Of a stretch of DNA of 64,000 bases, positions 9,143-17,773 are shown piece after piece (the first letter of the stretch is position 1; each line of letters begins with the position of its first letter). Source of the DNA: UBA10649 sp965278965. GTDB taxonomy: Bacteria > Actinomycetota > Actinomycetes > S36-B12. The notes below the pieces were generated by a model, which was not told the origin of the DNA, searched no databases, and saw only the letters and a program-made list of their open reading frames with translations. The stretch spans positions 992,001 to 1,056,000 of the forward strand of contig OZ257127.1 of the NCBI GenBank assembly GCA_965278965.1. The letters are read 5' to 3'. A program made the translations under genes and the position numbers.

Positions 9143-10368
9143 CGTGTTGCCGCCTCCCCATCGAGGTCCTTGTCGGCTGCGGGTTCCCCCACCGCCCGGC
9201 CGTACGCGTTCAGGATCCCCCGTGAGATGACGTCCCATGAGTAGCGTCGGCTGGCGCGCTCCGAGCTCGCGCGAGCCAGCCGCTCAGCAAGCGCCGAGTC
9301 GGCCAGGATCGAGTTCACCGCGTCGGCGATCGACAAGACGTCCCGCGGCGGAACGAGCTTGCCGGTCACACCGTCGATGACGATGTCCGTGAGACCACCC
9401 ACAGCCGTCGCGACCACCGGTACTCCGCACGCCATGGCCTCCAGGGCACTCGGCCCGAACGTCTCGTACCAGGGCGTCGCGAGCACGATGTCGGCCGATC
9501 GCATCAGCCGCGGGACGAGGTCCCGCTCCACCGCGCCGACGAAGGTGACGCGATCACGCACTCCGGCACCGACGGCGGACGCCGCAAGCCGGCGCGCGTT
9601 GCGGTCCGTCGACAGGTGATCGGCGTCGGGTCCACCGGCGACCACGAGCTCGGCGTCCGGCACCTGACGCATCGCCTGGATGACCTCGTCGACCCCGGTG
9701 TGACGGGCGAGGCTTCCGAGGACCAGAAGGCGCGGACGGGCACCTCGTCGCTGCCCGGGCGGACCGTCCGGCGTGAACGCCGAGAGGTCGACCCCCCACG
9801 GCACGATGCTCGTGCGATCAACGGTCAGACCCAGGCGCCGCAGCTCGAAGACCTCGTTCGCGCACGTCGCGATGACATGGTCCACCGACCTGCACAGCCG
9901 TGTCTCGATCCGCACGCGATCGGCGGGCCCAGGATCAGTTGCCCCGGTGTGCCGGCGCTCGACGACGCCGAGGGAGTGGAACGTGACAACGACCGGCGGC
10001 CCGTCGCCGGCCCGGCCCGAGGTCGCGGCAACCGCACTCGTCCAGGAGTGGGCATGAATGACGTCGGGCGGGTCATCGTCCAGGAACTCACGAAGACGAC
10101 GCCCGAACTCCGGCACGCACGCGGGTACGCCGTCGCGCCCGACAGGCGCGGGCGGACCAGCGGGGACGTGCACGACCGAGTAGCCCTCCGCGGCGCTGAG
10201 GACCGACGGCGTGTCCGGTGCGGTCCGTCGCGTGTAGACCGTGACCTCTGTGCCCCTGCGGGCCAACGCTGCCGAGAGCGCGGCAACGTGAACGCGCTGC
10301 GCACAACCGAACCCGTCGCCGGGAGTACCGAGCGGGTTCGCGTGCAGTGACACCATCGCTACGCGCAT
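9139..10368 (-). CDS. GT4-family glycosyltransferase
   Basis: 409 residues from ATG 10368, preceded by GGGAGG six bases upstream; a TTG two codons earlier is less likely. The N-terminus MRVAMVSLHANPLGTPGDGF is the usual GT4 glycine-rich start. DVIHAHSWTS and the C-terminal ETFGPSALEAMACGVPVVAT (E-x7-E nucleotide-sugar site) define the GT-B fold. It resembles MshA-like and trehalose/mannosyl GT4 enzymes, but the acceptor cannot be read from sequence. It lies 31 nt after the sigma factor gene, so it is probably co-transcribed with it. Confidence 0.87.
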   Translation of the reverse strand: MRVAMVSLHANPLGTPGDGFGCAQRVHVAALSAALARRGTEVTVYTRRTAPDTPSVLSAAEGYSVVHVPAGPPAPVGRDGVPACVPEFGRRLREFLDDDPPDVIHAHSWTSAVAATSGRAGDGPPVVVTFHSLGVVERRHTGATDPGPADRVRIETRLCRSVDHVIATCANEVFELRRLGLTVDRTSIVPWGVDLSAFTPDGPPGQRRGARPRLLVLGSLARHTGVDEVIQAMRQVPDAELVVAGGPDADHLSTDRNARRLAASAVGAGVRDRVTFVGAVERDLVPRLMRSADIVLATPWYETFGPSALEAMACGVPVVATAVGGLTDIVIDGVTGKLVPPRDVLSIADAVNSILADSALAERLARASSERASRRYSWDVISRGILNAYGRAVGEPAADKDLDGEAATR

Positions 10369-10399
10369 GAGCAACCTCCCGTCATCGTCTCAGCCGCGC

Positions 10400-11167
10400 C
10401 TACGACGCCAGGTCGAGCTCGCCCGCACGGGAGCGCAGATCGTCGATGAGCCGTCGAAGCCGTCGCGACACCTGCATCTGGCTGATACCGAGTTCACGCG
10501 CCATCTCGCGCTGTGACTTGTCCTCGAAGTAGCGGAGCTGGATCAACCGCCGATCCGCTGGGTCGAGGTCGGAGCAGATCTGGACAAGGGCGACGTGTCC
10601 CTCGACCTCCTCGAAAGGCTCATCGAGGTCGGTCAGCGAGTCGGCGAGCGAACGCCCGGTCGTGGGCGACGGACGATCCAACGAGGCCGGCGAGAAGCAC
10701 GCTCGCGCGCGGATGGCCTCGACCGTCTCGCCGACCGATGCATCGACCGCCTCCGCGATCGTCGCCGGATCGGGCTGCGCACCGTTCTGCTGGGCTACCA
10801 GGTCGATCGCCTTGGTGATGCGCCCCTGAAGCTCCTGGATCCGGCGCGGCGGCTTCACGACCCAGCACAGGTCGCGCAAGTGCCGCTTGAGCTCCCCCGA
10901 GATGGTCGCGGTCGCATAGGGCGCGAAGGCACCCTGCTCCGGGTCGTAGCGACGGATCGCCTTGATAAGCGCGAGGTTCGCGACCTGAACGAGGTCGTCC
11001 ATCTCGACGCCACGTCCCGCGAACCGACCGGCCAGGCCACGCGCAAGGGGGAGGTACGCGCGAGCGAACTCGGATTCGTCAGCGGGCTCACTATGGAGCG
11101 CAACGGTTGTGACAGACGTACTGGGGATTTCCCGAACAAGGGTGTCCACGGCGATCTCACATTCCAA
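10400..11167 (-). CDS. SigB/SigF/SigG-type alternative sigma factor
   Basis: Up to 255 residues (TTG 11167; a GTG eight codons in, at VDTLVREIP, is an alternative start). Region 2 reads ARGLAGRFAGRGVEMDDLVQ and ALIKAIRRYDPEQGAFAPYA, followed by region 3, and a region 4 helix-turn-helix, KSQREMARELGISQMQVSRR. This is the general-stress class whose promoters are GTTT-N15/16-GGGTA. No anti-sigma factor or antagonist gene is adjacent. Four near-perfect promoters of that class occur between 16774 and 23872, so it is the natural candidate to serve them. Leads an operon with GT4 and cupin genes. Confidence 0.9.
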   Translation of the reverse strand: MECEIAVDTLVREIPSTSVTTVALHSEPADESEFARAYLPLARGLAGRFAGRGVEMDDLVQVANLALIKAIRRYDPEQGAFAPYATATISGELKRHLRDLCWVVKPPRRIQELQGRITKAIDLVAQQNGAQPDPATIAEAVDASVGETVEAIRARACFSPASLDRPSPTTGRSLADSLTDLDEPFEEVEGHVALVQICSDLDPADRRLIQLRYFEDKSQREMARELGISQMQVSRRLRRLIDDLRSRAGELDLAS

Positions 11168-11465
11168 TGAGAGATCGGCTACTTCCTAACCGGGTACGTC
11201 CAATGTGGCAGATCTCGCCCGAGAGGGCAAGCGTGCGGGCCCCCGCGCGGCGTCGTCTCAGCACAAGCGGCGGCCGGACGCTCGGATGCCGGACGCGTTG
11301 CATCGGCCAACATCTTCTGCACCGCAGCGCTTTCCGTGAGCCCCAACCGCGAGCGATCCTTCGTCGAGGTTCCCGACACGGCGTTGCGGTGCTAGCGTGA
11401 TTCGCGAGGTACCCGGGTTCAGATCGCAGCCCACGCGTTGCCTCACGAGCCGCCGCGGAGTGGCC

Positions 11466-11996
11466 ATGTCCGACATCGTCGTCATCCTGCGCGGTGACCG
11501 CGCCGAGATCGAGCCGTTTCTGACGACCTCTGAACAGGACCCGGCCGTGCGAACCCGCCTGTGCGACCTGCTCGATCATCACTGCCAGCTCGAGGACACG
11601 CTCCTGTTCCCGGCGCTTGTCTCCACACACAATCGTTGGGAGGAGACCGTGACGCTCGCGACGGAGGAGCACGCACAGATCCAGGATCTGCTGTCTGCGA
11701 TCCGCACGTCACGCCGCACGCTCGACTCCGATCTCGTTGCGCTGCTTCGTGATCACCTCGACGCCGACGAGGCGACGATCCTCGGGCCGGCCGCCCGCGA
11801 CCTCTCCGACGAGGTGCGCGCCGAGCTAGCGGACCTCGCGCCCTCGCTCCCCCCGCCCGCCCCCGAGGCGTTGGCCGCCGGCGATCCAGGCGCCTCGTCG
11901 GACGGCGATCAGTCGTGGGCGCGGGCCCCGTTGACGCAGGACCCGGAGGTGGACCGTTCGGTCGACGCCACCATCCGTCGCACGGGCGGGCGCTGA
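11466..11996 (+). CDS. hemerythrin HHE domain protein
   Basis: 176 residues from ATG 11466 (MSDIVVILRGDRAEIE), with GGAG upstream. Helical bundle with LLDHHCQLEDTLLFPAL, TEEHAQIQDLL and LLRDHLDADEATILGP; these His and Glu residues form the di-iron site in the family. A proline/alanine-rich tail (about 120-176) follows. Likely an oxygen, nitric oxide or redox sensor or an iron-handling protein. The 298 bp before it hold no gene. Confidence 0.82.
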   Translation: MSDIVVILRGDRAEIEPFLTTSEQDPAVRTRLCDLLDHHCQLEDTLLFPALVSTHNRWEETVTLATEEHAQIQDLLSAIRTSRRTLDSDLVALLRDHLDADEATILGPAARDLSDEVRAELADLAPSLPPPAPEALAAGDPGASSDGDQSWARAPLTQDPEVDRSVDATIRRTGGR

Positions 11997-12087
11997 AGGG
12001 ACAAGGCGTACCGCCGTCAGAACGTGCGCGTCGCGCTGGACGTGGCCGGGTACATGGCAGCGCAACGAACAACCTGAGGAGGTAGCA

Positions 12088-12330
12088 ATGGGCGTCACCT
12101 TGAGCCTGATCCTGATCGCTGTCGGAGCCGTTCTGCGGTTCGCGGTGACGGCGGACCTGTCGGAGTGGGACCTGCAGACGACCGGGGTGATCTTGATGAT
12201 CGTCGGCGGCGTGGGACTGGTCCTCTCGCTGGTCTTCTGGTCCACGTGGGGCGGATTCGCGTCGCGGCGACGGACCACGACGGTCATCGACGACACTGCT
12301 CCGGTCGACGTGTCGGACCCGACGCGTTGA
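12088..12330 (+). CDS. DUF6458 family small membrane protein
   Basis: 80 residues with two membrane helices (SLILIAVGAVLRFAV and GVILMIVGGVGLVLSLVFW) and a basic RRRTTTVIDD tail, the DUF6458 pattern common in Actinomycetota. A strong ribosome site, GAGGAGGT, lies just upstream. GGGTAC at 12048 could be a stress-sigma -10 box but no -35 was seen. Its stop overlaps the next gene's TTG start. Confidence 0.85.
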   Translation: MGVTLSLILIAVGAVLRFAVTADLSEWDLQTTGVILMIVGGVGLVLSLVFWSTWGGFASRRRTTTVIDDTAPVDVSDPTR

Positions 12331-12722
12331 GCGCCCAAACCGAGCCCTATGACTCGCTCATCGAGTGCCCGCTGTGCCGCGACGACGGCCTCCAGAGCCA
12401 TAGCGGGCGGATCCCCCACCTGTTCGTCGACGTCGATCGCGACCCGCCGATGATCTGCCCAGGCGTGCACGGGCAGATCCCGGCAGGAGTCCTGCGCGCT
12501 CACGGGATAGCGCCGGTGCCCGTCCGCGACACCGGATCCGGACTGGCGCCGTCGGCCGCGCAGGACGCAGTCGCCGACCACCCGGACCATGCCCGGCAGG
12601 AGGCTCCGGCAGGCCCCCCGGATGACGTCTCCGAGCTCGAGCAGGAGAGTGCGTACCGGGACTCACCGAAGGGCGACGTGGCAACGGACGACCACACCGC
12701 CGACGCCGAGACGGAGCCCTGA
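12327..12722 (+). CDS. small protein with zinc-ribbon-like CxxC
   Basis: 131 residues from TTG 12327, overlapping the preceding stop as TTGA, so translation is probably coupled. It contains ECPLCRDDGLQSHSGRIPHL followed by ICPGVHG, a possible zinc site, then an acidic low-complexity tail (ELEQESAYRDSPKGDVATDD). I do not recognise the family. The non-ATG start and lack of its own ribosome site lower confidence. Confidence 0.55.
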   Translation: MSAQTEPYDSLIECPLCRDDGLQSHSGRIPHLFVDVDRDPPMICPGVHGQIPAGVLRAHGIAPVPVRDTGSGLAPSAAQDAVADHPDHARQEAPAGPPDDVSELEQESAYRDSPKGDVATDDHTADAETEP

Positions 12723-12769
12723 GCCGCCGAGCACGCGCACGTGACCGTCAAGCACCCGCGAAGGGAACC

Positions 12770-14233
12770 ATGACCCGACCCGAGCTCGTCGACACCGGCC
12801 TCCAGATCCGCCCAGACACCGGACGGGTGGTTGCCCGGCTGTTCGTCCCCGGTCTCGAGGCGGTGGGTCCGAGCGGGTCGCGGGCGGGCGCGGTGATCGA
12901 CCGTGTGGCTGTGCTGCCCGAGGCGGAGGTCGATGCCGCCCTCGCCGACGTGCTCGACCGGTTCGACGAGCGGCACCGCGACCTGCTGACAGTGTTCTCC
13001 GAACATGCCGCGCAGGTCGTGACGCTGCTCGATCCGGGCCTGGACGTCTCACCGGCTCGGCTGGCGCTCATCGGGGCGTGTTTCACGCACGAGTTCTCGG
13101 TCGAGGCCGCAGCGATCTGCAACCCCTCGATTGCGATCCTCGATCAGGATGCGGCGGGTACGGCGGCGTTCGTCCTGAGCGTGCGCGGGATCGGCGAGGG
13201 CCATTTGTCCACCATCGGGTTCCGCACCGGCACGGTCTCGGCATCCGGAGAGGTCGCCCTCGACGAGCCCAGCCCGTACGCGCAGACCGTCACCGGCACG
13301 CCCGGCGTGCACCACCGCAGCGTGTTCCACGCCCATCTGGACGCCCTTGGCGACGACTTCACGAACATGAGTCGATTCATGACGATGCTCCCGCCGACAT
13401 TCGACGACGCGACCCTCGCGGACGCGCTTCGCGCCGTGGCGGCGGACGCGACGGTCCACCGGTTGGATGCGGCGACGATGGCGCACCTCACCGAGCTCTC
13501 CCGCTGGTCGTATGTCGCGGAGTTCCCCGCCGATCGGGACATCTCCGAGCGGGTGCTGTGGCCACACGCGCCCTCCGAGGCCCAGGGCATGGAGGACGCG
13601 CGACTCGTGCGATTCGTCGAGGAGGACGGGACGGTCGTCTTCTATGCGACCTATACCGCGTTCGACCGTGTCCACACGACCGTCCAGCTGCTAGAGACTC
13701 GGGACTTCGCGACGTTCACGAGCTCGCCCGTGGTCGGGGCTGCTGCGATCGGGAAGGGACTCGCGCTGTTCCCCCGCAAGGTGAACGGGCGCTACATGGC
13801 CCTCACTCGGTCCGACCGCGAGACCAACGGCATCGCGTCCTCCGACGACCTGCGGCACTGGTCGACGCACCAGACGCTCCAGGTCCCCCGGCAGAGCTGG
13901 GAGGCCATCCAGCTCGGCAACTGCGGGTCACCGATCGAGACGGACGAGGGGTGGCTCGTGCTCACGCACGGGGTCGGTCCGATGCGGACCTACAGCATGG
14001 GTGCCCTGCTGCTGGCCCTTGACGACCCGACGCGAGTGCTCCGCCGGTCGCGCGAGCCGTTCCTCGTACCGGTCGGGCCTCGGCAGGACGGGTACGTGCC
14101 CAACGTCGTCTACTCGTGCGGCGCTCTGGCGCACGAGGACACGCTCGTGCTGCCCTACGGGATCGGCGACCAGCGGATCGCGATCGCGACGACGACGGTG
14201 AGCGGTCTGCTCGCGTCTATGACACCGGAGTGA
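12770..14233 (+). CDS. GH130-family glycoside phosphorylase
   Basis: 487 residues, ATG 12770. The five-bladed propeller signature appears in EAQGMEDARLVRFVEEDGTV (the conserved MEDAR/R), FYATYTAFDR, LFPRKVNGRYMALTR, and LGNCGSPIETDEGWLVLTHG. GH130 enzymes reversibly phosphorolyse beta-mannosides such as beta-1,4-mannosylglucose or beta-1,2-mannobiose. The exact linkage cannot be read. No signal peptide, so it acts in the cytoplasm. It converges with and overlaps by 17 nt the 14217-15266 gene; together with the GT4 enzymes this is a glycan cluster. Confidence 0.87.
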   Translation: MTRPELVDTGLQIRPDTGRVVARLFVPGLEAVGPSGSRAGAVIDRVAVLPEAEVDAALADVLDRFDERHRDLLTVFSEHAAQVVTLLDPGLDVSPARLALIGACFTHEFSVEAAAICNPSIAILDQDAAGTAAFVLSVRGIGEGHLSTIGFRTGTVSASGEVALDEPSPYAQTVTGTPGVHHRSVFHAHLDALGDDFTNMSRFMTMLPPTFDDATLADALRAVAADATVHRLDAATMAHLTELSRWSYVAEFPADRDISERVLWPHAPSEAQGMEDARLVRFVEEDGTVVFYATYTAFDRVHTTVQLLETRDFATFTSSPVVGAAAIGKGLALFPRKVNGRYMALTRSDRETNGIASSDDLRHWSTHQTLQVPRQSWEAIQLGNCGSPIETDEGWLVLTHGVGPMRTYSMGALLLALDDPTRVLRRSREPFLVPVGPRQDGYVPNVVYSCGALAHEDTLVLPYGIGDQRIAIATTTVSGLLASMTPE

Positions 14234-15266
14234 GGGCTCCAGCGGGAGCCGCCAGGAACGGACGCACCCGCTGCATCGTGGACACGAACGCGAGCGTGGA
14301 CTCCGCACCCTGGTTGGTGTTCGGGCCGTCCGGGGTGAGGCCGTCGAAACCGCCCCAGGACTCCGAGGAGAACATCAGGACGCCCGCGTCGTTCCAGCCG
14401 TGGAACCAGGCGACGGACAGCCTCAGCCAGTCGATCCAGCGGGACTCACCGGTGGCCGCCCACGCACGGCGGCAGGCGTCGGCCAGCGCGGCGACCTCGA
14501 TGGACTGCTGGTCGAACTGAGGTCCGCGCTCGCCGGGGCCTCGCCCGGCCGTCCCCACGACGGAGAGCCGTCCGCGGTCCACCTGGGCCCGAACCAGCCA
14601 GTCCGTCAGCGCCAGGCCGCGCTCGATCGCCTGGGGGCGTTCGAGCGCCATCCCGGCGAGGAGGACAGCCTCCGCCACGGACCCGTTCGCGTAGCTGAGC
14701 CTCTCCTCGGGCCACGCCCACGAGGCGGGGCCTGACGAGACGGGCACCATCGCAAGGAAGTCGTCGAGGAGATCGACCAGCACGCTGCGGCGGTCACCCG
14801 CGAGGACGAGCTCACCGACACCGAGCACGGCGAACGCCATGGACCGCAGCCAGGGACTGCGCTGCTGTGCCCCGATCGTCACCCCGGCGCGCGCCTGCTC
14901 CGCCACGCCGATGTCATCGTGGGAGATCGCAGCGACTCCCAGACCCCACAGCGCCCGTCCCCACCAGTCGCCCGTGCCGGGCTCGTCGAGCCACCGACGC
15001 CCGCCGTCGGGGGCCATCCGGTTGTGGAACCGCCCGTCCTCCACCTGCGCGTCGAGGGTGGCCTCCAGTGCGAGCCTGGACAGCCATGCCGCGGACCCGG
15101 TGTCGTCCTCTCTGCTCGTCACGACGAGCAGACGGGAGTTGTCGTCCGTGCAGTAGCCGCAGTCGACGCGGGGACGGGTGCCGGTCGCGTGCTCGTGGAT
15201 GCCGCGCTCGTCGCTCAGATGCTCGAGATGGTCTAGGCGGTACTGCGCGGAGCCCACGCCGGTCAT
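14217..15266 (-). CDS. helical-barrel glycoside-processing-like protein
   Basis: 349 residues from ATG 15266, overlapping the GT4 stop as ATGA. Repeated helical hairpins with aromatic/acidic motifs (VDCGYCTDDNSRLLVV, GTGDWWGRALWGLG, ASWAWPEERLSYANG, SWGGFDGLTPDGPNTNQGAE) suggest an (alpha/alpha)6 toroid of the kind encoded beside GT4 and GH130 genes. Reaction unknown; it could be a hydrolase, phosphorylase accessory or an inactive partner. Confidence 0.7.
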   Translation of the reverse strand: MTGVGSAQYRLDHLEHLSDERGIHEHATGTRPRVDCGYCTDDNSRLLVVTSREDDTGSAAWLSRLALEATLDAQVEDGRFHNRMAPDGGRRWLDEPGTGDWWGRALWGLGVAAISHDDIGVAEQARAGVTIGAQQRSPWLRSMAFAVLGVGELVLAGDRRSVLVDLLDDFLAMVPVSSGPASWAWPEERLSYANGSVAEAVLLAGMALERPQAIERGLALTDWLVRAQVDRGRLSVVGTAGRGPGERGPQFDQQSIEVAALADACRRAWAATGESRWIDWLRLSVAWFHGWNDAGVLMFSSESWGGFDGLTPDGPNTNQGAESTLAFVSTMQRVRPFLAAPAGALTPVS

Positions 15267-16603
15267 GCGGCCGTCCCGGCGCCTCGCGCCTCGGCGGGGA
15301 CCGCGAGGCGCGCATAGCGCCGGGCCACCGACGACCAGCTCAGGCTCGGCGCAAGCTCGCGCGCCCGACGGGTCATCCCTCGACGGACCTGGACGTCGGT
15401 CGTGACCGCACGGATCGCCGCGGCGAGGTCGGGCGGACTCCCGTGGGGCACGACGAGCCCCGCTCCGTCAGCGAGCAGCTCGGTCGCGTGCGGGAAACGC
15501 GTCGCGATCACGGGGCGGCCGGCGGCGATGCTGTCGACGAGCACCCCCGACGTCACCTGCTCGTGGGAGTCGTACGGCAGCACCACCACGCCGCTTGCCG
15601 CGACGAATGCGGTCATCTCCGCCGGCGTGCGGTACGACGAGTCGAACGTGACGAGGTCGGCGACGCCCCGCTCATTCGCGCGGGCTCGGAGCATGTCGCG
15701 GTAGGCCTCGCCGTCCCGCGCGAGCACCTTGGGGTGGGTCACACCGGCGACGGTGTACGGCACATCGACCCCCTCGGCCCGCAGGAGCGCGATGGCGTCG
15801 ATCACGTGCTCGATCCCCTTGCCCGGACCGATGAGACCCCACGTCAGCAGACCGGTCTGCCCGGCGGAACCGCCCACCTGGGAATCGCCCCACAACGGGA
15901 CCGCGGCCCCGTGCGGGATCGTCACGACTCCGGCCGGATCGATCTGCGGGTAGCCGGTGACCAGGCGCTCACGGGCAGCGTCGCTCATGACGACCGACCA
16001 CCGAGCGAGTCCGGCGAGCTCGACGAGGATCTCGGCCTGGTGCGTAGTGGGCTCGACCGGGACGGTGTGCAGGACCACGACGAGAGGAACACGGACGGCC
16101 CGGGCCAGGAGCAGGACCTCGTCACCGTCCGGTCCCCCGTAGATGCCGAACTCGTGCTGGACGACGGCGAGGTCGGCGTCGTCGAGAACGCGGATGGCAG
16201 CGGCCATCGACGAGTCGGACCCGGCGGCCAGGACGCCCGCCACGCGGTCAGCGGGACGGCGGTCCTGATCACCGTCGTCGACCTGGACCATGTCGACCCG
16301 ATGGCCCTGATCCTCCCAGGCGGAGCGGAGCGCGGCGGAGAACGTCGCCAGGCCGCACAGGGTGGGCGGATACGTGCTGACCATCGCGATCCGCAGCGGC
16401 GTCGTCTCGCGACGAGTCGTCGTGTGAGCGCCGCGTCGCGCTGTGGAGGAGGCACCCCCCAGGCCGTCGAGACGGGCCAGCGGAACCGTCCGCGGCGCTG
16501 GTTCCAGAAGCGTGGTCTCGTTCCCTGACGTGTACGACACGACGGGGGTCGCCCCGCTCGCGGCATCGGCGTAGTCGTGGGCGAAAGGCGCGGAGTGATC
16601 CAT
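15263..16603 (-). CDS. GT4-family glycosyltransferase
   Basis: 446 residues from ATG 16603 (MDHSAPFAHDYADAASG), with GAGGAG about 9 nt upstream. The N-terminal 60 residues look disordered, then LRIAMVSTYPPTLCGLATF opens the first Rossmann domain. VVQHEFGIYGG, LLTWGLIGPGKGIEHVIDAI and the C-terminal TSGVLVDSIAAGRPVIAT complete the GT-B pattern. Donor and acceptor are unknown. Co-operonic with the helical-barrel protein; an extended -10 (TGCTACCCT) lies upstream. Confidence 0.86.
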   Translation of the reverse strand: MDHSAPFAHDYADAASGATPVVSYTSGNETTLLEPAPRTVPLARLDGLGGASSTARRGAHTTTRRETTPLRIAMVSTYPPTLCGLATFSAALRSAWEDQGHRVDMVQVDDGDQDRRPADRVAGVLAAGSDSSMAAAIRVLDDADLAVVQHEFGIYGGPDGDEVLLLARAVRVPLVVVLHTVPVEPTTHQAEILVELAGLARWSVVMSDAARERLVTGYPQIDPAGVVTIPHGAAVPLWGDSQVGGSAGQTGLLTWGLIGPGKGIEHVIDAIALLRAEGVDVPYTVAGVTHPKVLARDGEAYRDMLRARANERGVADLVTFDSSYRTPAEMTAFVAASGVVVLPYDSHEQVTSGVLVDSIAAGRPVIATRFPHATELLADGAGLVVPHGSPPDLAAAIRAVTTDVQVRRGMTRRARELAPSLSWSSVARRYARLAVPAEARGAGTAA

Positions 16604-16773
16604 CTGGGAGAGCTCCTCGGTTCCAGCGCGGCCAGAAGGCCGAACGCTCCTCAGCTGGTGGCTGAACCGGGGGCGAGACGCCTTGAGGGTAGCACGCGGC
16701 GGGCGTCGAGGAAAACCGGCGATGACCCGGAAGCCGTGTTGCTGCAAGGACTCCTGGATCTTCGTGAAAGCAG

Positions 16774-16799
16774 CGTTTTCGTCAGGCCGACGCTGGGTA
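16774..16799 (+). promoter_or_regulatory. SigB/SigF-type promoter of ku
   Basis: GTTT at 16774-16777, 16-nt spacer, GGGTAC at 16794-16799, matching the general-stress sigma consensus exactly. The ku ATG is 90 nt downstream. Confidence 0.7.
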
Positions 16800-16888
16800 C
16801 GTCCTCCGGGAGATCCATGACGGACTCACGAAGAAGGCGGAGGACATCATGCGCACCTGGCCGGCCGACACTCGCCAGGTCGCCTGAG

Positions 16889-17773
16889 ATGGCCGCGGTC
16901 TGGTCCGGCGCGATCTCGTTCGGACTCGTCCACATCCCGGTCCGGCTGATGAGCGCCACCACGGAGCACGACCTCCCGCTGCACCAGGTGCACGACGAGG
17001 ACGGTGGACGCATCGCGTACGAACGGGTGTGCCGGGTCTGCGGGGAGAAGGTCCCGTACGAGCACATCGACCGCGCCTACGAGGAAGGCGACCAGCGCGT
17101 CATCCTCACGCGCGACGACCTCGACGGGCTGCCTGCCGCCGGCTCGCACGAGATAGCAGTCCTCGAGTTCGTCCCGAGCGAGCAGATCGATCCCATCCGC
17201 CTGGAGCGCAGCTACTTCCTGGAGCCGCAGGACCGGGCTCACAAGCCCTACGTGCTCCTGCGGGAGGCACTCCAGGACAGCGAGCGCACGGCGGTCGCGA
17301 CGGTGTCGTTGCGCCAGCGGACGCGGCTGGCGACACTTCGGGTACACGCGGACGTCATCGTGCTGCAGACCCTCCGCTGGGACGACGAAGTTCGCAGCCC
17401 CGCCGCGGCTCCCGACGAGGTCCGGCTCACGAAGGCCGAGCGCGACGCCGCGCGGGCGCTGGTCGACTCCCTGTCCGCAGAATTCGACCCCGCCCGGTTC
17501 CGTGACGAGTACGCCGACCAGCTCCGCGAGCTGGTCACGAGCCGCCTGGACGGGGGCGACACGATGGCCGTGCCGGACGACAGAGCGAACCCCGACGAGG
17601 CCGGGCAGGTCCTTGACCTCATGGAAGCGCTGCGGCGCAGCGTCGGCAAGTCCGCTCCGGCGAAGAAGGCGGCGCGTGCGCCGAAGTCGCCGGGCAAGCG
17701 GACCCCTGCCACCAAGAAGCCCGCGGCCAGCAGGAAGAAGCCGGCCAAGAAGACCTCCGCGCGGTCGGCCTAG
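16889..17773 (+). CDS. ku: non-homologous end-joining protein Ku
   Basis: 294 residues from ATG 16889 (MAAVWSGAISFGLVHIPVRL, the canonical bacterial Ku N-terminus). The beta-barrel core contains VCRVCGEKVPYEHI and ERSYFLEPQ. The C-terminus is a long Lys/Ala/Pro tail (KKAARAPKSPGKRTPATKKP), typical of actinobacterial Ku and implicated in DNA binding. Ku loads on double-strand ends and recruits LigD; no ligD is in this window. The promoter at 16774 suggests stationary-phase or stress expression. The stop overlaps the converging response regulator stop at a shared CTAG. Confidence 0.95.
   Translation: MAAVWSGAISFGLVHIPVRLMSATTEHDLPLHQVHDEDGGRIAYERVCRVCGEKVPYEHIDRAYEEGDQRVILTRDDLDGLPAAGSHEIAVLEFVPSEQIDPIRLERSYFLEPQDRAHKPYVLLREALQDSERTAVATVSLRQRTRLATLRVHADVIVLQTLRWDDEVRSPAAAPDEVRLTKAERDAARALVDSLSAEFDPARFRDEYADQLRELVTSRLDGGDTMAVPDDRANPDEAGQVLDLMEALRRSVGKSAPAKKAARAPKSPGKRTPATKKPAASRKKPAKKTSARSA

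Noticed and set aside
12048..12053. GGGTAC before the DUF6458 gene
   Set aside because: No recognisable -35; kept only as a remark.
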